This document shows, piece after piece, positions 56,866-64,000 of a stretch of DNA of 64,000 nt; position 1 is the first letter of the stretch, and each line of letters starts with the position of its first letter. Position numbers and translations under genes: made by a program. The notes beneath the pieces were generated by a model that saw nothing but the letters and a program-made list of their open reading frames with translations, was not told the origin of the DNA and did not search any database. Source of the stretch: Pseudomonas sp. BSw22131 (GTDB lineage Bacteria > Pseudomonadota > Gammaproteobacteria > Pseudomonadales > Pseudomonadaceae); contig NZ_CP113949.1 of assembly GCF_026810445.1 (NCBI RefSeq), positions 4,526,001-4,590,000 on the forward strand. Reading direction: 5' to 3'.

Positions 56866-57444
56866 ATGGGCTTTCGTTTGTCGAAGATTTACACACGCAC
56901 CGGCGACACAGGTGAAACCGGACTGGGCGATGGTCGTCGAGTCCCAAAGGATCATCCTCGCGTCGAGGCGATAGGTGAAGTGGACACGCTTAACAGCGAA
57001 GTAGGGCTTTTGTTGGCGGGACTGGCGAACGAGGTGTCGAGCGCGCCTGGGCTGCAAGAGGTCATTGACGTGCTGACGCCTTGCCAGCATCGCCTGTTCG
57101 ACTTGGGTGGAGAGTTGGCGATGCCCGCATATCAAGCGCTGAACACAGCGGAAATCGAACGTCTGGAAGCTGCAATCGACGTCTGGAACGACGAGCTGGG
57201 ACCGCTGGAGAACTTCATTTTGCCGGGCGGCTCGGCATTGATTGCGCAGGCTCATGTGTGCCGCAGTCTTGCACGCACTGCCGAGCGACGCTGCCAGCAT
57301 TTGAACGCAGTGGAGCCATTGGCGGGGGTTGGTCTGGCCTACATCAATCGGCTTTCAGACCTGCTGTTCGTTGCTGCGCGTGTGATCGCACGTCGGCAAG
57401 GTGTGGCGGAAATTCTGTGGCAAGCGGCCAAAAAGCCTGAGTGA
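56866..57444 (+). CDS. Cob(I)alamin adenosyltransferase, PduO type
   Basis: A 192-residue ATP:corrinoid adenosyltransferase that makes adenosylcobalamin. The N-terminal ATP site is KIYTRTGDTGETGLGDGRRV; the C-terminal helix has ARTAERRCQHLN and YINRLSDLLFVAARV. The ATG at 56866 has AGGAG seven bases upstream. It follows the kinase gene by 15 bases, so the two may share a transcript, though the functions are unrelated. Homologues are called PduO or CobO2. Confidence 0.93.
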   Translation: MGFRLSKIYTRTGDTGETGLGDGRRVPKDHPRVEAIGEVDTLNSEVGLLLAGLANEVSSAPGLQEVIDVLTPCQHRLFDLGGELAMPAYQALNTAEIERLEAAIDVWNDELGPLENFILPGGSALIAQAHVCRSLARTAERRCQHLNAVEPLAGVGLAYINRLSDLLFVAARVIARRQGVAEILWQAAKKPE

Positions 57445-57461
57445 ATGGTGAGACAGACTAA

Positions 57462-57547
57462 GTGGGAGGGAGCTTGCTCGCGATAAGCGATCTTACATTC
57501 GGCGTCTTGTTGAATGTTAAATGGCAATCGCGAGCAAGCTCCCTCCA
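57462..57547. repeat. REPIN (GGGAGGGAGCTTGCTCGCGA class)
   Basis: Left GTGGGAGGGAGCTTGCTCGC, right GCGAGCAAGCTCCCTCC, inverted, about 86 bases overall, in the convergent gap before the Nudix gene. Confidence 0.88.
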
Positions 57548-57573
57548 ACCGGCCCAGTTCCACTGGCCGTGCC

Positions 57574-58518
57574 TTATACCTCTGGCCAGAAAGCGCGGAT
57601 GCCGGCCACGCCCTGTGCGCCGATGTCCCACGCACGCTCACGCTCGGCAGGGCCGAGGCCACCCAGTAAAAACACCGGCTTGCTGAAGCCCTTGATCAGC
57701 TCGCTCGCCTGTTCCCAGCCTAACGGCTGCGCATCTGGGTGAGTCTGGGTCTTCTGAATGGGCGACAGGGTGACGAAGTCCACGCCCATCTGTTCAGCCA
57801 ACGCCAACTCTTCAGCATTGTGGCAGGACGCCGCCAACCATCGATCAGCTGGCAAAGGCCGACCATTGGCTGCGTGCTTGCGCAACTGGGCCGACGTCGC
57901 GTGCCAGCCCGCCGCCGGAAAGTCACCCAGCCATTCAAAAGGCCCTTTGAGCATCAGCTGCGCCTTGCCTGCGCACAGCCCCACAGCGTCCACCGCCACG
58001 TCGCGATATTTGGGGTCGTACATGTTCGGCGCGCGTAGCTGAACCAGCTTGATGCCCCCCGCCACCGCCTTCTGAATACCTTGCAGCATCTGCGGCGTTT
58101 CCAGGCCGTCGGGAGTGATCAGGTATTCACCGGGCAGCCGCGCAGCTGCGACGATCGGCTGGTTGGCGGCTGGAAACTCATAGTCCGCCAGCGCCCGGCT
58201 CGTCACCCAGACCAGAGGTTGACCTTCTGCGCCATGGGGCTCGCCGGTAAACGAGGAAACCTCCCAGACATCCAGCAAAACCTGCTTGTCGGGGTAGTCG
58301 TGCTTGATCTGGATCAGAGGACGCGCAGCGCTGACCACGATCCCGAGCTCTTCGTACAGCTCACGCGCCAAAGCATCGCGGACCGCTTCGCCCGGCTCGA
58401 CCTTGCCCCCAGGAAACTCCCATAACCCGCCCTGGTGCTGTGAGTCAGCACGCCTGGCGATCAGGACTTTGCCATCGGTGCCGCGAATGACCGCAGCCGC
58501 TACATGCACTCGTTTCAC
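57574..58518 (-). CDS. mutT: MutT Nudix hydrolase fused to a thiamine-phosphate-synthase-like domain
   Basis: A 314-residue two-domain protein. Residues 1-130 are MutT, with Nudix box GKVEPGEAVRDALARELYEELG, which removes 8-oxo-dGTP. Residues 140-314 form a ThiE/TenI-like barrel (LITPDGLETPQMLQGIQKAV..., VTLSPIQKTQTHP, LGGLGPAERERAWDIGAQGVAGIRAFW). The fusion is conserved in Pseudomonas (PA4400). The start is GTG with GGAGGAAGG six bases upstream. It lies two bases after the GST gene. The ThiE-like activity is unproven. Confidence 0.9.
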   Translation of the reverse strand: MKRVHVAAAVIRGTDGKVLIARRADSQHQGGLWEFPGGKVEPGEAVRDALARELYEELGIVVSAARPLIQIKHDYPDKQVLLDVWEVSSFTGEPHGAEGQPLVWVTSRALADYEFPAANQPIVAAARLPGEYLITPDGLETPQMLQGIQKAVAGGIKLVQLRAPNMYDPKYRDVAVDAVGLCAGKAQLMLKGPFEWLGDFPAAGWHATSAQLRKHAANGRPLPADRWLAASCHNAEELALAEQMGVDFVTLSPIQKTQTHPDAQPLGWEQASELIKGFSKPVFLLGGLGPAERERAWDIGAQGVAGIRAFWPEV

Positions 58519-58520
58519 GC

Positions 58521-59147
58521 TCAACCTTCCTCCAGACCTGCCTGCTGCCACTTTTTGAACGCAGACCATTGGTAAATCGTTTCGACGTAAGCGGCAGCGT
58601 GTTCAGGCAACTGCACCCGGTAGGTCCGCAGACGGACCGCGACCGGCGCAAAAAACGCGTCCGCAATGCTTGGTTTGCCGAACAGAAACGGCCCCGATTC
58701 AACAGCCGCCGCGCGGCATTCGTCCCACAGCCCGATCACGCGCTCAATGTCGTCCTGGGCTTCGACCGGAATGACCTCAAGAGCCTCGTCATGTCGCAAG
58801 TCCATCGGCATGTGAGTGCGCAGGCTGACAAAGCCGCTGTGCATCTGCGCGCACGCTGAACGCGCCTGAGCCCGTGCCGAAAGATCGCGCGGCCACACAG
58901 GAGCCTTGGGGAACAGCTCGGCCAGGTATTCGCAGATCGCCAGGGAATCGACGATGGTCCCGTGCTCGCACTTGAGCGCAGGCACCTTGCCGGTGGGTGA
59001 ATGCTGGAGGATCGCCGCGCGGGTGTCGGGCTGGTTGAGAGGGATGACCTGATCGGTAAAGGGCGCACCCATCATTTCAAGCACCAGCCAGGGGCGCATG
59101 GACCAGGAGGAATAGCGTTTGTCGCCGATGATCAGGTGCAGGCTCAT
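58521..59147 (-). CDS. Glutathione S-transferase family protein
   Basis: A 208-residue GST with an N-terminal thioredoxin-like domain (SLHLIIGDKRYSSWSMRPWL; the cis-Pro loop is GKVPALKCEHG, then DSLAICEYLAELFP) and an all-helical C-terminal domain. Serine in YSSWS is in the catalytic position. Close to the maleylacetoacetate isomerase/YfcF-type group. Two bases upstream of the mutT start, so co-transcribed. Substrate unknown. Confidence 0.88.
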   Translation of the reverse strand: MSLHLIIGDKRYSSWSMRPWLVLEMMGAPFTDQVIPLNQPDTRAAILQHSPTGKVPALKCEHGTIVDSLAICEYLAELFPKAPVWPRDLSARAQARSACAQMHSGFVSLRTHMPMDLRHDEALEVIPVEAQDDIERVIGLWDECRAAAVESGPFLFGKPSIADAFFAPVAVRLRTYRVQLPEHAAAYVETIYQWSAFKKWQQAGLEEG

Positions 59148-59177
59148 GGTTTAGCTCCGTTATGTGATCGTCGCACT

Positions 59178-59256
59178 CTGTAGGAGCGAACGTGTTCGCG
59201 AGGCGGCTTGCCTGAGACACCGCGTCAATCTCTCGCCAACACGTTGGCTCCTACAG
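59178..59256. repeat. REPIN (TAGGAGCGAA class)
   Basis: Left CTGTAGGAGCGAACGTGTTC, right CCAACACGTTGGCTCCTACA, inverted, about 79 bases overall, between the argJ stop and the GST start. Confidence 0.82.
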
Positions 59257-59346
59257 AATTGGAGAACGCCTGTTGGAGCGAGAACTGGTCTGGGCCGCAT
59301 CGGACGAAGCTAATGACGTGGGCTGCCTGAGACACTTCGTCGTCTG

Positions 59347-59370
59347 CTTCGCGGGCAAGCGCGCTCCTAA
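59347..59370. repeat. Single REP unit near the argJ stop
   Basis: CTTCGCGGGCAAGCGCGCTC followed by CTAA, of the TAGGAGCGC class. A degraded partner (TGTTGGAGCGAGAAC near 59271) may complete an old REPIN. Confidence 0.65.
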
Positions 59371-59382
59371 AAATGGGTGCCT

Positions 59383-60600
59383 TTACGTGCGGTATTCCGC
59401 ATTGATTTTTACGTACTCGTGCGACAGATCGGTGGTCCAGATGGTTTCGCTGCAATCGCCACGGCCCAGCTCGATCCGAATGGTGATTTCTTCCTCTGCC
59501 ATCACCGCAGCACCCTGCTCTTCGGTGTAAGTCGTTGCGCGGCAGCCTTTACTGGCAATGCAGACGCCGCTCAGGAACACATCAATCTTGCTCACGTCGA
59601 GGTCCGGCACGCCGGCGCGCCCGACAGCGGCGAGGATGCGCCCCCAGTTCGGATCGGAGGCGAACAGCGCCGTCTTGATCAGCGGCGAGTGCGCCACGGC
59701 GTAACCGACATCCAGGCATTCCTGATGATTGCCGCCACCGTTGACTTCAACCGTCACAAACTTGGTCGCGCCTTCGCCATCACGCACGATAGCCTGCGCC
59801 ACGTCCATGCAAACGTCGAACACTGCACGCTTGAGTGCGTCGAACAGCGGGCCTTTGGCCTCAGTGACTTCAGGCAGATCAGCCTGACCGGTGGCAATCA
59901 GCATGCAGCAATCGTTGGTCGACGTATCGCCGTCAATAGTGATGCGGTTGAACGACTTGTTGGCGCCGTCACGGATCAAATCCTGCAGCACGCTCTGCGA
60001 CACTTTGGCGTCGGTGGCAATGTAGCCCAGCATCGTCGCCATATTCGGGCGAATCATGCCCGCGCCTTTGCTGATGCCGGTCACGGTGACCGTCACGCCA
60101 TCGATCTGGAACTGACGGCTGGCACCTTTTGGCAGGGTATCAGTGGTCATGATCCCGGTTGCTGCAGCCGCCCAGTTATCTAAAGACAGGTCGTCGAGCG
60201 CAGCTTGCAGCGCACCTTCGATTTTCTCGACAGGCAGCGGCTCACCGATCACACCGGTCGAAAAAGGCAGCACGGCATCGGCATCGACGCCCGTCAGCTC
60301 GGCAAGCCTGGCGGTCGTGCGTGTAGCGGCGGCAATACCCGGCTCGCCCGTACCGGCATTTGCGTTCCCTGTGTTGGTCAACAGGTAGCGCACGGCATTT
60401 TTGACGCGCTGTCTGGACAAAATCACTGGCGCTGCGCAGAACGCGTTCAAGGTGAAAACGCCCGCCACGCTTGAGCCTTCGGCACAGCGCATGACAACCA
60501 CGTCTTTACGACCCGCACGCTTGATGCCGGCAGACGAGATGCCGAGTTCAAACCCGGGAACAGGGTGCAGCGTCGGCAAAGGACCAAGACCAACAGCCAT
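59383..60600 (-). CDS. argJ: Bifunctional ornithine acetyltransferase/N-acetylglutamate synthase
   Basis: A 405-residue ArgJ. It transfers the acetyl group from acetylornithine to glutamate and so recycles it in arginine synthesis; some members also make acetylglutamate from acetyl-CoA. The self-cleavage site is in AATGIMTTDTLPKGAS, where the Thr becomes the new N-terminus of the beta chain. C-terminal ends with INAEYRT as usual. It is followed by the GST-mutT pair. Start at the ATG with AAGGAG upstream. Confidence 0.95.
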   Translation of the reverse strand: MAVGLGPLPTLHPVPGFELGISSAGIKRAGRKDVVVMRCAEGSSVAGVFTLNAFCAAPVILSRQRVKNAVRYLLTNTGNANAGTGEPGIAAATRTTARLAELTGVDADAVLPFSTGVIGEPLPVEKIEGALQAALDDLSLDNWAAAATGIMTTDTLPKGASRQFQIDGVTVTVTGISKGAGMIRPNMATMLGYIATDAKVSQSVLQDLIRDGANKSFNRITIDGDTSTNDCCMLIATGQADLPEVTEAKGPLFDALKRAVFDVCMDVAQAIVRDGEGATKFVTVEVNGGGNHQECLDVGYAVAHSPLIKTALFASDPNWGRILAAVGRAGVPDLDVSKIDVFLSGVCIASKGCRATTYTEEQGAAVMAEEEITIRIELGRGDCSETIWTTDLSHEYVKINAEYRT

Positions 60601-60663
60601 GAAGTGCGCTCCTTGAGAATTACCTGTGCCGTCTGGCGGCAGGCCAGTACGACTCGATCGATT

Positions 60664-60698
60664 GAAAAACGCCGCGACGGGTAAGCCGGTCGCGGCGT
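60664..60698 (-). terminator. secA terminator
   Basis: Minus-strand ACGCCGCGAC...GTCGCGGCGT stem followed by TTTTTC, about 45 bases after the secA stop. Confidence 0.88.
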
Positions 60699-60741
60699 GA
60701 TGTTTCTGTCATTCAACTACAGCGTGTCGGCGGTCGACTGC

Positions 60742-63483
60742 TTAGTTGATCTGACCATGACAATGCTTGAATTTTTTGCCCGAACCGCACCAGCACAGCT
60801 CATTACGACCTTGCTTCTGGTCGTTGCGAACAGGAGCCGATGCAACCGCAACGCCGTCACCCTCTTCGGCCAGCAGCGCTTGCGGCTGATCGAGACCGGG
60901 TGCTTCGTCGTGCTGGAACTGCATGCGCTGAGCCAGTTCTTCGGCATCACGACGCAGACGTGCCTCTTCTTCGGCTTGATCTTCGCGGCGTACCTGAACG
61001 TGTGAAAGCACGCGGATGGTGTCGCGCTTGATCGAGTCCAGCAGTTCCTGAAACAGGGTGAACGACTCGCGCTTGTATTCCTGCTTCGGGTTCTTCTGAG
61101 CATAACCGCGCAAATGAATACCGTGACGCAGATGGTCCATGGTCGACAGGTGGTCTTTCCACAGATCGTCTACCACGCGCAGCAGAATCTGCTTTTCGAA
61201 GCTACGCAATGCGTCTGCGCTGGCTTGGTCTTCCTTCTCGTTGTAAGCCGACATGATGGCTTCCAGGAGTTTCGGACGCAGGGTGTCTTCGTGCAGGTGG
61301 TCGTCGTCGTCGAGCCATTTCTGGATCGGTAGTTCTACACCGAAGTCGCTTTTCAGCGCAGCTTCCAGACCGGCGACGTCCCACTGCTCTGGCAGCGATT
61401 GCGGCGGAATGTGCGAGCTGATCGTGGCGTCGAGGACTTCTTCACGGAACTCGGCAATGGTGTCACCAACGTTGTCAGCAGCCAGCAGGCTGTTGCGCAT
61501 GTGGTAGATCACTTTACGTTGTTCGTTGGAAACGTCGTCGAACTCAAGCAGTTGCTTACGAATGTCGAAGTTGCGGCCTTCAACCTTGCGCTGCGCTTTT
61601 TCGATGGCGTTGGTGACCATTCGGTGCTCAATGGCTTCACCGGATTGCATGCCCAGCGCCTTCATGAAGTTCTTTACCCGGTCAGAGGCAAAGATGCGCA
61701 TGAGGCTGTCTTCGAGCGACAGGTAGAAACGGCTTGAACCGGTGTCACCCTGACGACCCGCACGACCGCGCAACTGGTTATCGATACGGCGGGATTCATG
61801 ACGCTCAGAGGCAATGACGTGCAGACCGCCCGCTTCGATCACTTGCTGATGGCGTTTCTGCCAGTCAGCTTTGATCTGCGCGATTTGCTCAGGGGTTGGG
61901 TCTTCGAGGCTCGCAACTTCAACTTCCCAGTTGCCGCCCAGCAGGATGTCGGTACCGCGACCGGCCATGTTGGTGGCAATGGTCAGCGCGCCTGGACGAC
62001 CTGCCTGAGCAATGATCTCAGCTTCTTTTTCGTGGAACTTGGCGTTCAGAACCTTATGCTCGATGCCTTCCGCGTCCAGCAGGCGGGACATGTGCTCAGA
62101 GGTTTCGATGGTCGCTGTACCCACCAGCACCGGACGGTTCTCAGCCATGCAGGCCTTGATATCGGTGACGATCGCGGCGTACTTCTCTTCTGCCGTCAGA
62201 TAAACCAGGTCGTTGAAGTCTTTACGCGCCAACGCTTTGTTCGGCGGAATGACCATCACGGCCAGGGTGTAGATCTGGTGGAATTCGAACGCTTCGGTGT
62301 CGGCTGTACCGGTCATGCCGGACAGCTTGTTGTACAGACGGAAGTAGTTCTGGAACGTAGTCGAAGCCAGTGTCTGGCTTTCGGCCTGGATATTCAGCAC
62401 TTCCTTGGCTTCGATGGCCTGGTGCAGGCCTTCGGACAAACGACGACCCGGCATGGTACGGCCGGTGTGTTCGTCGACCAGCAGAATCTGACCGTCCTGG
62501 ACGATGTATTCGACGTTGCGATTGAAAAGCTTGTGCGCACGCAGACCGGCGTAAACGTGAGTCAGCAGCCCCAGGTTGTGCGCTGAGTAAAGGCTCTCGC
62601 CGACGGCCAGCAGACCGACGTCAGTGAGCATCTCTTCGATAAACTGGTGACCGGACTCGTTCAGCTCAACCTGACGAGACTTCTCGTCGATGGTGAAGTG
62701 ACCTTGTTTGGTAACCTCGCCTTCCACTTCCTCGATGTGCTGCTCAAGCTTGGGAATCAGCTTGTTGATTTCGGTGTAGAGCTTGGAGCTGTCTTCGGCC
62801 TGACCGGAGATGATCAGCGGCGTCCGTGCTTCGTCGATCAGAATGGAGTCGACTTCGTCGATCACGGCGAAATTCAGCTCGCGCTGGAACTTGTCTTCCA
62901 TGCTGAAAGCCATGTTGTCGCGCAGGTAATCGAAACCGAATTCGTTGTTGGTGCCGTAAGTGATGTCGGACGCGTAAGCGGCACGCTTCTCTTCAGGGGG
63001 CTGGAATGGTGTAACGACGCCTACGGTCAGACCGAGGAATTCGTACAGCGGACGCATCCAGTTGGCGTCACGACGAGCAAGGTAATCGTTGACGGTCACA
63101 ACGTGGACGCCCTTACCGGACAACGCGTTGAGGTACACCGCCAGAGTGGCCACCAGGGTTTTACCTTCACCGGTACGCATTTCGGCAATCATGCCTTCAT
63201 GCAGGGTCATGCCGCCGATGAGCTGAACGTCGAAGTGACGCATGCCCATGACGCGCTTGCCCGCTTCCCGCGTGACCGCAAAGGCCTCCGGCAGGAGCTT
63301 ATCGAGGGTTTCACCTTTGGCTAAGCGGGCCTTGAACTCTTCGGTCTTGGCACGCAATTGCTCGTCCGAAAGGGCCACCATTTGCTCTTCGAAGGCATTG
63401 ACGAACTGAACCGTCTTGAGCATGCGCTTTACTTCACGCTCGTTCTTGCTTCCAAAAAGTTTTTTTAACAAAGGCGCAAACAT
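60742..63483 (-). CDS. secA: Preprotein translocase ATPase SecA
   Basis: A 913-residue motor that drives secreted proteins through SecYEG. Motifs: [13 protein letters not shown] (Walker A), [18 protein letters not shown] (DEAD-like Walker B), the helicase II region ([14 protein letters not shown]), and a C-terminal zinc/SecB-binding tail [14 protein letters not shown]. The start [18 protein letters not shown] at 63483 is the normal N-terminus; an in-frame extension of six codons exists. Upstream divergent gene is dciA. Confidence 0.97.
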   Translation of the reverse strand: MFAPLLKKLFGSKNEREVKRMLKTVQFVNAFEEQMVALSDEQLRAKTEEFKARLAKGETLDKLLPEAFAVTREAGKRVMGMRHFDVQLIGGMTLHEGMIAEMRTGEGKTLVATLAVYLNALSGKGVHVVTVNDYLARRDANWMRPLYEFLGLTVGVVTPFQPPEEKRAAYASDITYGTNNEFGFDYLRDNMAFSMEDKFQRELNFAVIDEVDSILIDEARTPLIISGQAEDSSKLYTEINKLIPKLEQHIEEVEGEVTKQGHFTIDEKSRQVELNESGHQFIEEMLTDVGLLAVGESLYSAHNLGLLTHVYAGLRAHKLFNRNVEYIVQDGQILLVDEHTGRTMPGRRLSEGLHQAIEAKEVLNIQAESQTLASTTFQNYFRLYNKLSGMTGTADTEAFEFHQIYTLAVMVIPPNKALARKDFNDLVYLTAEEKYAAIVTDIKACMAENRPVLVGTATIETSEHMSRLLDAEGIEHKVLNAKFHEKEAEIIAQAGRPGALTIATNMAGRGTDILLGGNWEVEVASLEDPTPEQIAQIKADWQKRHQQVIEAGGLHVIASERHESRRIDNQLRGRAGRQGDTGSSRFYLSLEDSLMRIFASDRVKNFMKALGMQSGEAIEHRMVTNAIEKAQRKVEGRNFDIRKQLLEFDDVSNEQRKVIYHMRNSLLAADNVGDTIAEFREEVLDATISSHIPPQSLPEQWDVAGLEAALKSDFGVELPIQKWLDDDDHLHEDTLRPKLLEAIMSAYNEKEDQASADALRSFEKQILLRVVDDLWKDHLSTMDHLRHGIHLRGYAQKNPKQEYKRESFTLFQELLDSIKRDTIRVLSHVQVRREDQAEEEARLRRDAEELAQRMQFQHDEAPGLDQPQALLAEEGDGVAVASAPVRNDQKQGRNELCWCGSGKKFKHCHGQIN

Positions 63484-63802
63484 ATCGACAGGATCTTCCA
63501 CACATAGAGATGGAGGGCGGCCCCGTGAGTCGCCCGTGCAGCCCTCATGGCTGCATGCGAACGAGCATTCTACCCGGAAATGGTGGTGAGGAAAGTGGCG
63601 TTATTCCACGATGCTGGCACAGCGCTGTTACGGGGCAGATTAACAATAGGGTCTTTTTTCGTGACTTCAACCCGTAACTGGCAGAAGTTTGATTAATGTT
63701 TTTTCATACTTCACGGGTTTAAAAGTCGCGAACACCCAGACTGAACAGGGTAAAAGTTCTCTTTCTGCTACCATGCCCGCTCGTTCTCCGAGGCACCTCT
63801 AC
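63484..63802. other. Divergent control region between secA and dciA
   Basis: About 319 bases with no gene. It must contain both promoters. In E. coli secA is controlled by upstream secM; no secM-like arrest peptide was recognised here. No repeat or operator was recognised. An AT-rich stretch around 63690-63730 is a likely promoter location. Confidence 0.5.
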
Positions 63803-64000
63803 ATGGCATTTCGTCCTTTAACGGCACGCGCACCTGCTGTCCTGTTGCGTGAAGCGAAGCCACTCAAAGCCATTTTCAATCATGCACAGCGCCTGGCACA
63901 TCTGCAAAGATTGCTCGAAAGCCAGTTGCAACCTGCTGCCCGCGAACACTGTCACGTAGCATCTTGGCGTGAAGGAAGCTTGCTGCTTATCGTGACAGAC
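63803..64000 (+). CDS. dciA: DciA (DUF721), replicative helicase loader, partial
   Basis: The first 66 codons of a DUF721 protein (MAFRPLTARAPAVLLREAKP, then the LQRLLESQLQPAAREHCHVA segment). DciA loads the DnaB replicative helicase in bacteria lacking DnaC, including pseudomonads. The gene continues past the window. The divergent position next to secA matches PA4404. GAGG lies about ten bases before the ATG. Confidence 0.82.
   Translation, partial: MAFRPLTARAPAVLLREAKPLKAIFNHAQRLAHLQRLLESQLQPAAREHCHVASWREGSLLLIVTD

Noticed and set aside
60664..60698. Strong hairpin considered as a regulatory element for argJ
   Set aside because: Orientation and T-run match a secA terminator on the minus strand.

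Overview
The window is an ordinary chromosomal segment of a Pseudomonas, most likely from the P. syringae / P. fluorescens side of the genus. The evidence is GC-rich coding sequence throughout, many REP/REPIN hairpins of the GGGAGGGAGCTTGCTCGCGA and TAGGAGCGAA...TTCGCGA types, and a gene order I recognise from P. aeruginosa PA4320-PA4404: pyruvate kinase, class I fumarase, olsBA, xenB, argP, sodB, bifA, imelysin cluster, MexVW-like pump, groESL, fxsA, mscS, yajQ, panE, PA4398-type kinase, mutT, argJ, secA and dciA. No rRNA, tRNA, CRISPR, intact prophage or intact insertion sequence was seen.

Layout. 1-5.3 kb: epoxide hydrolase, a decayed tyrosine-recombinase fragment, a small orphan gene, a MoxR ATPase/DUF58 pair and a PilZ protein. 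5.4-13.2 kb: TPR lipoprotein, pykA, a delta-60-repeat gene broken by an in-frame TAA, a ferredoxin-type reductase overlapping an active-looking diguanylate cyclase, and class I fumarase. 13.2-18.9 kb: ribbon-helix-helix regulator, phospholipase-D-family synthase with a coupled 39-residue leader ORF, serine hydrolase with a small membrane protein, ornithine-lipid genes olsBA, acpH. 19-25.5 kb: ArsR regulator with three palindromes in front of an MFS pump and xenB, a coiled-coil membrane protein, an epimerase, argP with a divergent ACT-domain gene, and the rotted start of argO. 25.7-28.7 kb: sodB and bifA.

28.9-34.9 kb is an iron-linked block. A Fur-box-like site precedes the imelysin lipoprotein icmP. 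An AP2-like gene with its own upstream palindrome comes next, then a di-haem oxidoreductase, a second imelysin and a DUF1513 protein. 35-39.2 kb: a MexVW-like RND pump with no outer-membrane partner. 39.3-44.0 kb is the ColRS locus: colR-colS, a methyltransferase-inaA-small exported protein operon, and a divergent PAP2 phosphatase. Two near-identical ColR-box-like sites sit in front of the methyltransferase operon and the PAP2 gene, so the system and its probable targets can be read from the DNA. 44.05-44.9 kb holds two diverged copies of a repeat cassette in opposite orientation, bounded by REP units.

45-64 kb is housekeeping: groESL with a heat-shock-type promoter, fxsA, a Fur-box-preceded hugZ-like gene, DUF481, an alkyltransferase-like protein, ampG, mscS, yajQ, panE, a histidine kinase, a cobalamin adenosyltransferase, a Nudix/thiamine-phosphate-synthase fusion, a GST, argJ, secA and the start of dciA.

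I found no clearly new multi-gene system. The items most worth a second look are the ColR-site pair, the inverted cassette at 44 kb, the interrupted delta-60 gene, the argO relic, and the AP2-like gene with its perfect palindrome.
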